Source: Yinghuangia soli
Lineage (GTDB): Bacteria; Actinomycetota; Actinomycetes; Streptomycetales; Streptomycetaceae
Length of the DNA: 50,859 bases
Direction: 5' to 3'
Assembly (NCBI RefSeq): GCF_021502675.1
Contig: NZ_JAKFHA010000019.1
Coordinates: 102,320-153,178, forward strand
In this document: positions 8,366 through 16,467 of the stretch, one piece after another
Layout: each line of letters opens with the position of its first letter
Position numbering within the stretch: the stretch's first letter is position 1
Program-made: the position numbers and the translations under genes
The notes under the pieces: generated by a model
The model's database searches: none
What the model was told of the DNA's origin: nothing
What the model saw: the letters and a program-made list of their open reading frames with translations, nothing else

Positions 8366-9316
8366 TCAGCCGACCGGCAGCGGGTGTACGGCGAATCCGC
8401 GGGTGATGTCGTGGCGGTTCAGGGCTGCGGCCCAGAGTTCGGTGGACTGGGCCTGGCGCACCGTCGCAGCGGAGACGCCTGGCAGGCTGCGCAACGCGCG
8501 TACGCCGTGGTCCAGTTGGGTGCGCCAGGCGCCGTAGAGCACGGTGGCGCTCTGGAAGGCGGTCGGGACGGAGTGGCCGTACTCGCGCATCAGGACCGGC
8601 ACCAGGGTCAGGCGCGTGCCGGTCTGCATCGCGCGCGGGTAGCCGGTGAGGTCCTCGGCGACGCCGACCAGCAGGCCGGCCAGTTCGGTCAGCGGCGGGA
8701 CGCCCTCCGCGGGCGGGCCGCCGGGGGCGCCGAGGGCCGGGTCGAGGCGGTGCAGCAGGGTGAACAGCGGGACGCCGGTGCGGTCGACCCGGTTGTCCAG
8801 GAACTCCGGGAGCGCCGGAGGCGCCTCCGCGGCCAGCCAATCCTGTTCGCGGTGCGCGGCCGCGGCGTGCCGGGCGAGGGCGTCGGCGAGGTCCGGCAGC
8901 AGCGCGGCGCCGCCGGCCGCGGTGATGCGCTCGCGCAGGTCGGTCAGCGCGAAGTGGAGTGCGTCCGCGCCGGTGCTGTGGCCGTCGCGCAGGATGCCGA
9001 CCAGTGAGGCGGCGTACGCCGGGTCCCAGCCGACCGCCTCGCCGCGGTCCTCGAGGACCGCGAGCCAGGTGGCGAACAGCCCGGTGATGCGCAGCGCGCC
9101 GACCGGTGCATCGTGCATCGCCTCGGCGACCGGGGCGACCGGGTGGGTGCGGTCCACGGCTCCGCCCTCGGCGGCCGCGGACAGGCCGGTGCGTCGGGCC
9201 CAGGTCCGGGCCTCCATGGCGACGGCGTCGGCGGCCGGGTGCGGTGCCGGGCGCGGGCAGCGGGACGCCACGTGCGCGACGGTGTCGGCGATGAGCCGGT
9301 CGAGGTCCCTGGGCAT
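8366..9316 (-). CDS. Terpene synthase-like protein with degenerate metal-binding motifs
   Basis: A 316-residue helical protein resembling bacterial class I terpene cyclases. The order of landmarks is kept: WLAVLEDRGE at residues 84-93 where the Asp-rich motif lies, EFLDNRVDRTG (172-182) matching the pyrophosphate-sensor helix, and VAEDLTGYPRAMQTG (220-234) where the NSE triad lies. However, the first motif reads EDRGE and the second has E, G and A where N, S and E normally bind magnesium. It may have lost cyclase activity, bind prenyl diphosphates only, or use another metal geometry. Start ATG 9316 is where homology begins; the ribosome site is weak. No prenyltransferase or P450 neighbour is present. 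Confidence 0.65.
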   Translation of the reverse strand: MPRDLDRLIADTVAHVASRCPRPAPHPAADAVAMEARTWARRTGLSAAAEGGAVDRTHPVAPVAEAMHDAPVGALRITGLFATWLAVLEDRGEAVGWDPAYAASLVGILRDGHSTGADALHFALTDLRERITAAGGAALLPDLADALARHAAAAHREQDWLAAEAPPALPEFLDNRVDRTGVPLFTLLHRLDPALGAPGGPPAEGVPPLTELAGLLVGVAEDLTGYPRAMQTGTRLTLVPVLMREYGHSVPTAFQSATVLYGAWRTQLDHGVRALRSLPGVSAATVRQAQSTELWAAALNRHDITRGFAVHPLPVG

Positions 9317-9509
9317 GCTCAACGCCCCCCGCGGACGGCGGTGGCGGCGGGCCGCACTGCGCCCGGCAGCGGGCACGGACGCAGGCGCGGCCGCGTCGCG
9401 GTCGGCATGGACGCGGACACCTGGGCAGGCCGGGTCAAGGTCGGACTCATGCGCATGCCGTGCCACACCCACGGCCCCGCGAAACGGTCCGGGACGCCGC
9501 TGCACCCGA

Positions 9510-9524
9510 CTGGCCTAAGGCCAG
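9510..9524. promoter_or_regulatory. 15-base palindrome CTGGCCTAAGGCCAG
   Basis: A perfect 7-bp inverted repeat around one central base, in the gap between the DUF952 gene (downstream side) and the terpene-synthase-like gene (upstream side). It could be a small terminator for the former or an operator for the latter; the sequence does not decide. The remaining 264-base gap shows nothing else. Confidence 0.3.
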
Positions 9525-9580
9525 GCCTCAGGGAAGCGTGGCCCACTCCCCCGTACTTCACTGCCGTCGGCCGCAAGGCG

Positions 9581-10009
9581 TCACATGCGGGCGAGTGCCT
9601 CGGTCACCGCGCGGGCGACCGCGTCGCCGGGGTCCTCGGCGCCGTCCGCGTCACGGTCCGCATCACCGTCCGTACTGCCGTCCGCCTCGAGGTCCTGTGG
9701 ATCGGGCAGCTCCGCGACCCAGGTGACCGCGGAGGTCGGCAGGTCCGCGTACAGGTGCGGGAACAGGTCGCCGCCGCGCGAGGGTTCCCAGCGCAGGTCG
9801 TCGCCGAGCGCGCCGGCGTCCACGGCGAGCAGCGTCAGGCCCGGTACGCCCGCGAAGTGCCGGCGGGCGGTCTCGGCGACCTGCGCGGCGGTCGAGAAGT
9901 GGATGTACCCGTCCGCGCGGTCCGCCGCGGATCCGGCGAACACGCCTTCCGCTTCGGCAGATTCCCACTCTTCACCGGTGAGCAGTTTGTAGATCACGGA
10001 AGGGTCCAT
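9581..10009 (-). CDS. DUF952 domain protein
   Basis: A 142-residue protein. The first ~105 residues form a DUF952 domain with the hallmarks IYKLLTGEEW, DGYIHFSTAAQ, HFAG and GGDLFPHLYADL; the histidines and the acidic residues suggest a small enzyme-like fold of unknown activity. The tail (residues ~108-130) is an Asp/Gly/Ala-rich low-complexity segment, followed by a short helix. The start codon is 29 bases from that of the divergent split-barrel gene, so both share one short promoter region. Confidence 0.85.
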   Translation of the reverse strand: MDPSVIYKLLTGEEWESAEAEGVFAGSAADRADGYIHFSTAAQVAETARRHFAGVPGLTLLAVDAGALGDDLRWEPSRGGDLFPHLYADLPTSAVTWVAELPDPQDLEADGSTDGDADRDADGAEDPGDAVARAVTEALARM

Positions 10010-10026
10010 GCACCGAGCGTACGGCG

Positions 10027-10032
10027 TAAGGT
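10027..10032 (+). promoter_or_regulatory. -10 hexamer TAAGGT of a leaderless promoter
   Basis: TAAGGT ends 6 bases before the ATG at 10039, the spacing expected for leaderless transcription. No ribosome site is present, which agrees. Confidence 0.5.
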
Positions 10033-10038
10033 TCGCCC

Positions 10039-10446
10039 ATGGCTTTGGACCCGGCGGAGACCGAACACGCGCTGGCGCGGCTCGGCGCGGCGAAGTACCT
10101 GCTCGTGACGACCTATCGCAAGGACGGCAGCGCGGTGCCCACCCCGGTGTGGGTCGCGCGGGACGGCGACTCCCTGGTGGTGTGGACCGTCACCACGTCC
10201 GCGAAGGTGCGGCGGCTGCGCCGCGACCCGCGGGTCGAGCTGGCGGAGTGCACGTTCAAGGGCGCCCCGCTGGGGTCCGGCGTGGCCGGCACCGGGCGCG
10301 TGCTGGACGACGCGGACGCGACCGAGCGGGTGCGGAAACTGATCAAGAAGAAGTACGGCGTGACCGGGTGGCTGACCGTGCAGGCCAGCGTCCTGCGCCG
10401 CGGGCGGACCGGCACGGTCGGACTGGAACTCACGCCGACCGGCTGA
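10039..10446 (+). CDS. PPOX-class F420/FMN-dependent split-barrel protein
   Basis: A 135-residue split beta-barrel protein of the pyridoxamine-phosphate-oxidase-like, F420-dependent class. Typical strands are YLLVTTYRKDGSAVPTPVWV, VWTVTTSAKVRRLRRDPRVEL and TGRVLDDADATERVRKLIKKKYG; the basic KVRRLRRDP segment is the phosphate-binding region of the family. Members reduce or oxidise small substrates using F420 or a flavin; the substrate is not readable. It is monocistronic, divergent from the DUF952 gene, and apparently leaderless. Confidence 0.85.
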   Translation: MALDPAETEHALARLGAAKYLLVTTYRKDGSAVPTPVWVARDGDSLVVWTVTTSAKVRRLRRDPRVELAECTFKGAPLGSGVAGTGRVLDDADATERVRKLIKKKYGVTGWLTVQASVLRRGRTGTVGLELTPTG

Positions 10447-10556
10447 CCCGGCGGCGACGCGGCGGCCCGGCCGCCTGACCGACGCGGCGACCGCCCGGCA
10501 ATGCCCCGGCGATCGTCCGTCGGCAGTCCGGCAATCGCCCGGCCGGAGGACGCCGA

Positions 10557-10593
10557 CGGCCGCCGGCCCGCAGCGGATGCGGACCGGCGGCCG
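10557..10593. terminator. Putative hairpin terminator between convergent genes
   Basis: CGGCCGCCGG (10557-10566) and CCGGCGGCCG (10584-10593) pair perfectly with a 17-base loop, in the 180-base gap between two convergent genes. The GC-rich background makes chance pairing possible. Confidence 0.45.
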
Positions 10594-10626
10594 TGCCCTG
10601 ACGGCGCCCGCGGGGTGCCCGGCCGG

Positions 10627-11730
10627 TCAGGCCAGGTGCGCGAGTTCCTCGCGGACCGCGGCGGCGAACGTGTCGATGTCCGCCTCGGTGGTGTCGAACG
10701 AGGTCATCCAGCGGACCTCGCCGGTGCCCTCGTTCCAGGTGTAGAAGCGGAAGCGCTTCTGCAGGCGCTCGGTGGCCTCCGCGGGCAGGACCGCGAAGAC
10801 CGCGTTGGACTGTACCGGCCGGGTGATCTCCAGGCCGGGGATGCCGCGCACGGCCTCGGCGAGGCGGGTGGCCATCGCGTTGGCGTGCGAGGCGTTGCGC
10901 AGCCACAGGTCGCCGGCGAGGAGCGCCTCGAACTGCACCGAAAGGAAGCGCATCTTCGAGGTCAGCTGCATCGACAGCTTGCGCAGGTAGTCCATGCCGC
11001 GCACGACGTCCGGGTTGAGCACGACCACGGCCTCGCCGAACATCAGGCCGTTCTTGGTGCCGCCGTACGACAGGATGTCGACGCCCGCGTCGGTGCTGAG
11101 CGCGCGCAGCGGTACGCCGAGCGTGGCGGCCGCGTTGGCCAGCCGGGCGCCGTCGAGGTGCACGACCATGCCGTGGTCGTGCGCGTGCCGGCAGATGTCG
11201 GCGATCTCCTCGGGCGTGTAGACGGTACCCAGTTCGGTGCTCTCCGCGATCGAGACGACGCGCGGCTGGGCGCGGTGCTGGTCGCCCCAGCCCCAGGCCT
11301 GGGTGTCGATGAGCTCGGGGGTGAGCCGCCCGTCCGGGGTCGGGACGGTGAGCAGCTTGAGGCCGCCGACCTTCTCGGGGGCGCCGCATTCGTCGACGTG
11401 GATGTGCGCGGTCTCGGCGCAGATGACCGATTCCCAGCGCTGGGTGACCGATTGCAGCGCGACGACGTTCGCACCGGTGCCGTTGAAGACCGGGTACACC
11501 TGGGCGCGCGGGCCGAAGTGCGCCTGGAAGACCTCCTGGAGGTGCGCGGTGTAGACGTCCTCGCCGTACGAGACCTGGTGGCCGTCGTTGGCGAGCGCGA
11601 TGGCCGCGAGGATCTCCGGGTGGATGCCGGCGTAGTTGTCGCTGGCGAACCCGCGCGTCTGCGGGTCGTGCCGGCGCTGGGCCGAAGTGGCCTGGCCGGC
11701 AGGGGTGTTCAGGGGGTTCGCAGGGGTCAC
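10627..11730 (-). CDS. Low-specificity L-threonine aldolase family PLP enzyme
   Basis: A 367-residue fold-type I PLP enzyme of the beta-eliminating lyase / threonine aldolase family, expected to split L-threonine or another beta-hydroxy amino acid into glycine and an aldehyde. Visible hallmarks are FASDNYAG near the N terminus, VFNGTGANVVALQS (cofactor phosphate region), VVHLDGARLANAA with the PLP-binding Asp, and SYGGTKNG with the Schiff-base lysine. The start is GTG 11730, which overlaps the TGA of the upstream SDR gene (GTGA), so translation is coupled. It is the last gene of the DUF6421-SDR-aldolase operon; the joint pathway is unknown. Confidence 0.9.
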   Translation of the reverse strand: MTPANPLNTPAGQATSAQRRHDPQTRGFASDNYAGIHPEILAAIALANDGHQVSYGEDVYTAHLQEVFQAHFGPRAQVYPVFNGTGANVVALQSVTQRWESVICAETAHIHVDECGAPEKVGGLKLLTVPTPDGRLTPELIDTQAWGWGDQHRAQPRVVSIAESTELGTVYTPEEIADICRHAHDHGMVVHLDGARLANAAATLGVPLRALSTDAGVDILSYGGTKNGLMFGEAVVVLNPDVVRGMDYLRKLSMQLTSKMRFLSVQFEALLAGDLWLRNASHANAMATRLAEAVRGIPGLEITRPVQSNAVFAVLPAEATERLQKRFRFYTWNEGTGEVRWMTSFDTTEADIDTFAAAVREELAHLA

Positions 11731-12506
11731 TGCGTGAGGCACAGTCGCTGTCCGTTCACGTCGTCGGTCGGCCGGTCCCAGAGGGCGGCGATCTCTTCGG
11801 CAAGGTCGGCCACGTCGGTGTAGCCGGGGAACTTGGCTTCCGGGCGCTCGGTCCGCAGCTGCGGCCACACCAGCGCCTTGACCACCAGGATGGCGGCGGC
11901 GGGGCCGTCCGATGCGGCGGTCTCGGATCCGGACGCGGCGGCCTTCTCCGCGGCTTCCTTGCGGAGCTTGCGGAAGGAGTCGGCCATGGCCAGCGTCCAG
12001 GCCTCGGCGGCCGATTTGGCGGCGGCGTACCCGGCGTTGCCCGCAGTCGGCTTGGCCGCGGCGGTCGCCGAGATGAGCACGAACCGGCCGTGCTGGGCGC
12101 GGGCGAGCGCGTCGTGGAAGGCCAGCGAGGTGTTCTGCACCGTGCGGATGAGCAGGTTGTGCAGGAAGGCCCAGTCCTCGGCGGTGTTGTCGGCGAACAC
12201 CTTGCCGCCGCGCCAGCCGCCGACGAGGTGGACGACGCCGTCGACGCGGCCGTGCCGGTCCTCGATCTCGTCGGCCCAGGCGCGCGTGGCGGCCGGGTCG
12301 GTGAGGTCGAGGCGCGTGCCGCGGGCGAAGCCCTGCGGGGCGAGCGCGACGGACTCGTCGAGCCGGGCCTGGTCGGCGTCCGCGGCCTCGACGACCGCGC
12401 CCGCGCCCGCCAGCCGGGCGAGCACCGCCTGGCCGGCGGGGCCGCCGGCCCCGGCCACGGCGATCACGGAGCCTTCGGGGAGCAGGCGGAATCCTTCGGG
12501 GCTCAT
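11727..12506 (-). CDS. Short-chain dehydrogenase/reductase
   Basis: A 259-residue SDR. The catalytic Tyr/Lys pair is Y160xxxK164 with Ser146 in VLISATA. The nucleotide-binding loop reads GAGGPAGQAV rather than the classic TGxxxGxG, which is common in divergent SDRs. After the active site an Ala/Ser/Glu-rich insertion (residues ~178-205) precedes a PQLRTERP segment. Its ATG overlaps the TGA of the DUF6421 gene (ATGA, 12503-12506), and its stop overlaps the aldolase start, so it is the middle gene of a tightly coupled operon. The substrate is unknown. Confidence 0.88.
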   Translation of the reverse strand: MSPEGFRLLPEGSVIAVAGAGGPAGQAVLARLAGAGAVVEAADADQARLDESVALAPQGFARGTRLDLTDPAATRAWADEIEDRHGRVDGVVHLVGGWRGGKVFADNTAEDWAFLHNLLIRTVQNTSLAFHDALARAQHGRFVLISATAAAKPTAGNAGYAAAKSAAEAWTLAMADSFRKLRKEAAEKAAASGSETAASDGPAAAILVVKALVWPQLRTERPEAKFPGYTDVADLAEEIAALWDRPTDDVNGQRLCLTQ

Positions 12507-13861
12507 CGGCCGGTACCTCCCACGATGCCCCGAGTGGATGCGATGACGCCGGACAGTCGGCGGTTGAGGCCTTCGTAGAACATGCTGAGCGGGAACTCGT
12601 CGGGCAGCACGGCGTCCACGAGGTGCTTGGGCGGGCCGTCCAGCGGCAGCGCGTCCGGGCCCTTGGCCCACACGGATGCGGGGTGGGCCGGGACGAACGA
12701 GGTGACCAGGGCGTACGCGGCCATCCAGTGCGCGACGCGCGAGCGGTCCACGCCCTGCCGGTACAGCTCGTCGACCTCGGCGCCGAGCGCGATCACGGCG
12801 TCCGCGACGCGGTCCCAGTCGACCGAGAGTTTGCCGTCGTGCCATTCGAGGACGCCTGCGCGGTGCAGGAAGGCGAACAGCAGCTGGCCGCCGAGCCCGT
12901 CGTAGTTGCGCACCCGGCCGCCGGTGACCGGGAAGCGGAACAGCCGGTCGCACAGCACCGCGTACTGCACGTGGCGGGCCGCCTCGATGCCCTGCTTCTC
13001 CAGGTCGACGGCCTCGCGGAACGCGGTCAGGTCGCAGCGCAGCTCCTCGAGCGCGTACATCCAGTACGGCATGCGCTGCTTGATCATGAACGGGTCGAAG
13101 GGCAGGTGCCCGCGGCTGTGCGTGCGGTCGTGGATCAGGTCCCACAGCACGAACGCGTCCTGCGTGCGCTCCTGGCTTTCCAGCAGGGCGCGGAGGTCGG
13201 CGGGGAGATCCAGGCCGAGGCTGTCGGCGGCTTCCTTGGTGACCATGCGGAAGCGGGCCGCCTCGCGGTCGCAGAAGATGCCGCCCCACGTAAAGCGCGG
13301 CACCTCGCGGACCGCGACGGTCTCGGGGAAGAGCACGGCCGAGTCGGTGTCGTACCCGGCGGTGAAGTCGGAGAACGCGATGGGCACGAACATCGGGTTG
13401 TCGTACCGGCCGGCCTCCAGCTCGGCGATCCATTCCGGCCACACCACGCGGATCAGCACGGCCTCGAAGTTGCGCGAGGTGTTGCCGTTCTGGGTGTACA
13501 TCGGGAACACGACGAGGTGCTCCAGACCGTCCCGGCGGGCCAGCTCGGGGCGGAACGCGAGCAGCGCATCGAGGAAGTCGGGGACCGCGAAGCCGCCGTC
13601 CACCCAGCGGCCGAAGTCGCGGACCACGGCCTCCAGGTACTCGGCGTCGTGCGGCAGCACCCGGGCCATGTCGCCGACCGACGCGGCGATCTCGGCGACG
13701 AGCTCGCGGGCCCGCCCGAGGTCCTGCACGCTGCCGTCGATCGAGCCGTCCGCGGACTGCAGGGGACGCAGTTCGGCGACCGCGGCCTTGAGCCGCAGCC
13801 ACGCGGGATGGTCCGCGGTGGCGCCCACGTGCGCGGGGCGGACGGGAGTACGTGTTGCCAT
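12503..13861 (-). CDS. DUF6421 family protein
   Basis: A 452-residue soluble protein of the DUF6421 family, known from actinomycetes and without an assigned activity. It is rich in conserved-looking acidic and histidine motifs: FPMYTQNGNTSRNFEAVL, WDLIHDRTHSRGHLPFDP and EWHDGKLSVDWDRV; the clustered His/Asp in the second could bind a metal. ATG 13861 is chosen because GAGGGG lies about 6 bases upstream and homology begins there; a longer frame to 13927 has no ribosome site. It is the first gene of the DUF6421-SDR-threonine aldolase operon; the order suggests a shared amino-acid- or aldehyde-related function (inference). Confidence 0.85.
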   Translation of the reverse strand: MATRTPVRPAHVGATADHPAWLRLKAAVAELRPLQSADGSIDGSVQDLGRARELVAEIAASVGDMARVLPHDAEYLEAVVRDFGRWVDGGFAVPDFLDALLAFRPELARRDGLEHLVVFPMYTQNGNTSRNFEAVLIRVVWPEWIAELEAGRYDNPMFVPIAFSDFTAGYDTDSAVLFPETVAVREVPRFTWGGIFCDREAARFRMVTKEAADSLGLDLPADLRALLESQERTQDAFVLWDLIHDRTHSRGHLPFDPFMIKQRMPYWMYALEELRCDLTAFREAVDLEKQGIEAARHVQYAVLCDRLFRFPVTGGRVRNYDGLGGQLLFAFLHRAGVLEWHDGKLSVDWDRVADAVIALGAEVDELYRQGVDRSRVAHWMAAYALVTSFVPAHPASVWAKGPDALPLDGPPKHLVDAVLPDEFPLSMFYEGLNRRLSGVIASTRGIVGGTGR

Positions 13862-13883
13862 AACCCCTCGCAAGGAAGCCGAT

Positions 13884-13919
13884 AGATTCTCGTTAAGACA
13901 TCGTAAAACGAAAGATTCT
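13884..13919 (-). promoter_or_regulatory. A/T-rich upstream region of the DUF6421 operon with repeats
   Basis: In the 308-base gap upstream of the DUF6421 gene, AGATTCT occurs twice (13884-13890 and 13913-13919). Between the copies TCGTT (13889-13893) and AACGA (13907-13911) form an inverted repeat. The stretch is much poorer in GC than its surroundings, so it probably contains the promoter and perhaps an operator. I cannot place a unique -35/-10 pair. Confidence 0.4.
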
Positions 13920-14064
13920 TCGGTCACAAGAGATCCAAACGAACAATTCTCCTGCCAAGAGGCCCGTTCGGCGGCAAGGCGGCTTCGCCCTGCCGAAAGA
14001 TCGACCGAGCGTGCGCACGCCCTTGCATCCAGTGAACGGCCACCCGGCCGGGACCGCGCGCGAT

Positions 14065-14169
14065 GACCGCTGCGCGGGTGAGGAGGACCTGTGCGCGGGC
14101 AGGGACGACCGCCACGCGGGTGGAGACAACCGCTGCGCGGCCGAGGTCGACAGCCGCGCGAGTGGGCCC
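14065..14169. repeat. Minisatellite: five imperfect 21-bp tandem units
   Basis: Five contiguous 21-base units (14065, 14086, 14107, 14128, 14149) share the pattern GACCGC-x-GCGCGGGTG-x-GAG with substitutions but no length change. The array stops 1 base before the stop codon of the deacetylase-like gene. Because 21 is a multiple of 3, every frame across it encodes heptad-like repeats, but no frame has a convincing start. The unit may be eroded coding sequence or a replication-slippage product. Confidence 0.75.
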
Positions 14170-14170
14170 G

Positions 14171-14968
14171 TCAGCCGCCGGCCGGCCCGAACAGCTCCCC
14201 GGCGGTCACCGGCCGCAGCCCCTTGTCCTGCAGCCCGGCCAGGATCCGCGGCATCGCGACCGTCGTCCCGTCATGCCCGAAGTGCAGACTGACGACATCG
14301 CCCGCCCGGACCTTGCCGAGCACATTGCGGACCACGACGGGCGGCCCCGGCTCGGTGTGGTCCCGCGAGTCGAGACTGAACGACAGGCAGGTCGGGTAGC
14401 CCGCCCGCACCGCCTGCTCCTTGACCACGTCCGTCGCGTACTGCGTCTGCGACGGCCGGAACCAGCGCCCCTGAGACCCGGTCAACGCCCGCAGCCGGTC
14501 CGCACACGCGGCGATCTCGCCGTACGCCGCCGCCGCGTCCATCCCCGACATGTCGAGATGGTTCTCGGTGTGGTTGCCCAGCTCGTGGCCCCCGGAGAGT
14601 ACGCGCCGCGCCATAGAGGGGTACTCCCCCAACCACGTCCCCACCGCCAGCACGGTCACCCGCACACCGGCCTTCTCCAGCACCCCCAGCAGACGCTCTA
14701 CCTGAGCGGGCTCTCCCTGCCCATGGAACGTCAACGCCACCTCGGCCCGCCCCGAGTCGGCCCGACTCACCTCCGCAGGCAGCGCCACAGCCTTGGCCGC
14801 CCCCGACGCAGGCGCCTCCGGCGAAGACGTCCCCTTCCCCGACCCGGCACTCACCGCTGGAGCACCCCGCCCCACCCCTGAGTCCCCCGATTCCCCACAC
14901 CCGGCAACCACCACCCCGGCCGCCGCCCCCGCAATCCCCCGCACCAAGCTCCGCCGCCCAAGACCCAT
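14171..14968 (-). CDS. NodB-like polysaccharide deacetylase lipoprotein, atypical active site
   Basis: A 265-residue exported lipoprotein. The signal has a twin-arginine-like GRRSLVRG start and lipobox VAGC with C24 as the lipid anchor; a Gly/Ser/Pro linker follows to ~residue 70. The domain has the NodB fold order: ALTFHGQG at 78-85, GNHTENH at 131-137 (the metal His pair), WFRPSQTQY, and VVSLHFGHD near the end. Motif 1 normally reads TFDDG, so catalytic and metal Asp are replaced by His/Gly. Activity as a classical N-deacetylase is therefore doubtful, although an actinobacterial subfamily may share this variant. ATG 14968 places the twin arginines correctly. Confidence 0.8.
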   Translation of the reverse strand: MGLGRRSLVRGIAGAAAGVVVAGCGESGDSGVGRGAPAVSAGSGKGTSSPEAPASGAAKAVALPAEVSRADSGRAEVALTFHGQGEPAQVERLLGVLEKAGVRVTVLAVGTWLGEYPSMARRVLSGGHELGNHTENHLDMSGMDAAAAYGEIAACADRLRALTGSQGRWFRPSQTQYATDVVKEQAVRAGYPTCLSFSLDSRDHTEPGPPVVVRNVLGKVRAGDVVSLHFGHDGTTVAMPRILAGLQDKGLRPVTAGELFGPAGG

Positions 14969-15235
14969 GCCCGAAACGCTAGGCGGCCGGGGGTCCCTGT
15001 CCCGCCCAGGACACAACGAACCCCGGCCCCCGATCAGGTGAACCCGCCTCCAGGTCATCCACGCAGCCCACCACCGCAAGCCCGCGCGCCGCGGAGCCGA
15101 CAACCCCCGACGGAGACCACCGGATACGCGAGGCCGCCCAGGCGAGGAGCTGTGTGAGCACCATCCCGGAAGTCCGCGGACGGCTCGTCCGCCGGGCATC
15201 CGAATATCCGGGTGCCCTCGGCCATCAGCCCTCGG

Positions 15236-15241
15236 TACGGT
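15236..15241 (+). promoter_or_regulatory. -10 hexamer TACGGT of a leaderless promoter
   Basis: TACGGT ends 7 bases before the ATG at 15249, and no ribosome site is present, matching the other leaderless starts in this window. The rest of the gap (14969-15235) shows nothing recognisable. Confidence 0.4.
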
Positions 15242-15248
15242 CCCGCGC

Positions 15249-15677
15249 ATGGCGCTTTCCCAGGTGGTCCTTGATTCCGGTCGCACAGTCGCGCTGTCCG
15301 AGCTGCGGATGTCGTCGACCTACGGCGGCATGCTGGAGGGCTACCCGTTCCGGCGTTGGAACGACATGAAGCTCGACGCCCTCGTGACGCGGACCAAAGC
15401 CGCGCACTCGGCGCCTGTGCACGTGGTCGAGCCGACGCGCGTGAACCCGGACGGCTTCGTCGGCGCGTTCGGCCCCATGGAGAGGTTCCCTGCGGTCACC
15501 TGCACAGGCACTTTCTACTCACGCCCTGTCGACCAGGGACTGGACCAGCCGCTGTACCGCTCTCATCTGGTGATCGTGTGGTTCCAGGACAGCCTCGACG
15601 CCCCCACGAAAGCAACCGCCACCCCCGGCCTGCAAGCCACCCCCTGGGACGCACTCGCCACGGACCACGAGCTCTGA
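15249..15677 (+). CDS. Hypothetical protein
   Basis: A 142-residue soluble protein without signal peptide or membrane segment and with no family I recognise. It has a compact N-terminal part (STYGGMLEGYPFRRWNDMKL) and an aromatic strand HLVIVWFQDSL near the end, and looks globular with mixed alpha/beta content. Codon use and third-position GC match neighbouring genes, so it is probably real. It seems to be transcribed from a leaderless promoter and is followed 28 bases later by another unknown gene on the same strand, so the two may form a small unit. Confidence 0.6.
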   Translation: MALSQVVLDSGRTVALSELRMSSTYGGMLEGYPFRRWNDMKLDALVTRTKAAHSAPVHVVEPTRVNPDGFVGAFGPMERFPAVTCTGTFYSRPVDQGLDQPLYRSHLVIVWFQDSLDAPTKATATPGLQATPWDALATDHEL

Positions 15678-15705
15678 TTCATCCGGACCGGTGGAAGGGC
15701 GCCCC

Positions 15706-16290
15706 ATGAAGCAGGTCGACACGATCACCGCCCGCGGACGGGGGCGTTGGGGGCATCACCTCTACGACGTGGCGTTGCGGACCCGACGCTGCACCCGTTG
15801 GGACGCTACCGGGCTGCGGTCCGACGACGAGGAGACGTACTTCCTCGACTGTTCGCCGCCCGTCGGCAGCCGCGCCTTCGGCGAGGAAGCCGCACGCCAC
15901 GCCTTCATCACCGCCTCGTTCACCGACCTGGACCTGGCGGACGTCGACCCTCCCGAGCCATACGACGCACCCCATTGGCTCGATCCCATCCGCGGCGGGT
16001 TTCTGGAGTCGGTGACCTTCGTGGCCGACTACGTCCAGTTGCACTGGACCGCAGGGACGATGAACGCGTACCGCTTGCCGCGCATCGAAGTGGTCGGCGG
16101 ACAACCCGTCGAGGCGTCCGACCCCTGCTACGCCGCGCATTTGGTGCGGCTGCTCGGCGCACCGGTGCGCGATGTAGACGAGGTGCTGGACCTCGGGCTC
16201 GTCATCACGCTCGACAGCGCCCGCATGGTGATCCCGTTGCACAGCGATGGCCACGAAATCGTGGAGTTCGGTGGCCACGTGGTCAGCTGA
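15706..16290 (+). CDS. Hypothetical protein
   Basis: A 194-residue soluble protein of unknown function. It is rich in acidic and aromatic residues (DDEETYFLDCSPP, DLDLADVDPPEPYDAPHWLDP) and ends in a strand-rich segment (ARMVIPLHSDGHEIVEFGGH). No signal or membrane segment is seen. ATG 15706 is preferred to GTG 15691 because GGAAGGG lies about 6 bases upstream. It follows the 142-residue unknown gene closely and may be cotranscribed with it. I do not recognise a domain. Confidence 0.65.
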   Translation: MKQVDTITARGRGRWGHHLYDVALRTRRCTRWDATGLRSDDEETYFLDCSPPVGSRAFGEEAARHAFITASFTDLDLADVDPPEPYDAPHWLDPIRGGFLESVTFVADYVQLHWTAGTMNAYRLPRIEVVGGQPVEASDPCYAAHLVRLLGAPVRDVDEVLDLGLVITLDSARMVIPLHSDGHEIVEFGGHVVS

Positions 16291-16467
16291 ACGCCAACGC
16301 CCACGATCACAGGGCTTCAGCGGGCGTCGGCGTGCCACCCCTGATGTCTGCGGGCAACCGGGCCGGCGGTCGTTCGGGAATTCTGATCGCGGGCGAACGC
16401 AAGGGGCGCGGCTCGACTCTGTACGGGGCGGCGGCCGAGGTTCGGTCGTTCCTTGTGAGGAGGCCAA

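Noticed and set aside
14011-14170. Protein-coding heptad repeat gene across the minisatellite
   Set aside because: Frames on both strands are open because of the 21-base unit, but none has a start with ribosome site or an independent domain.
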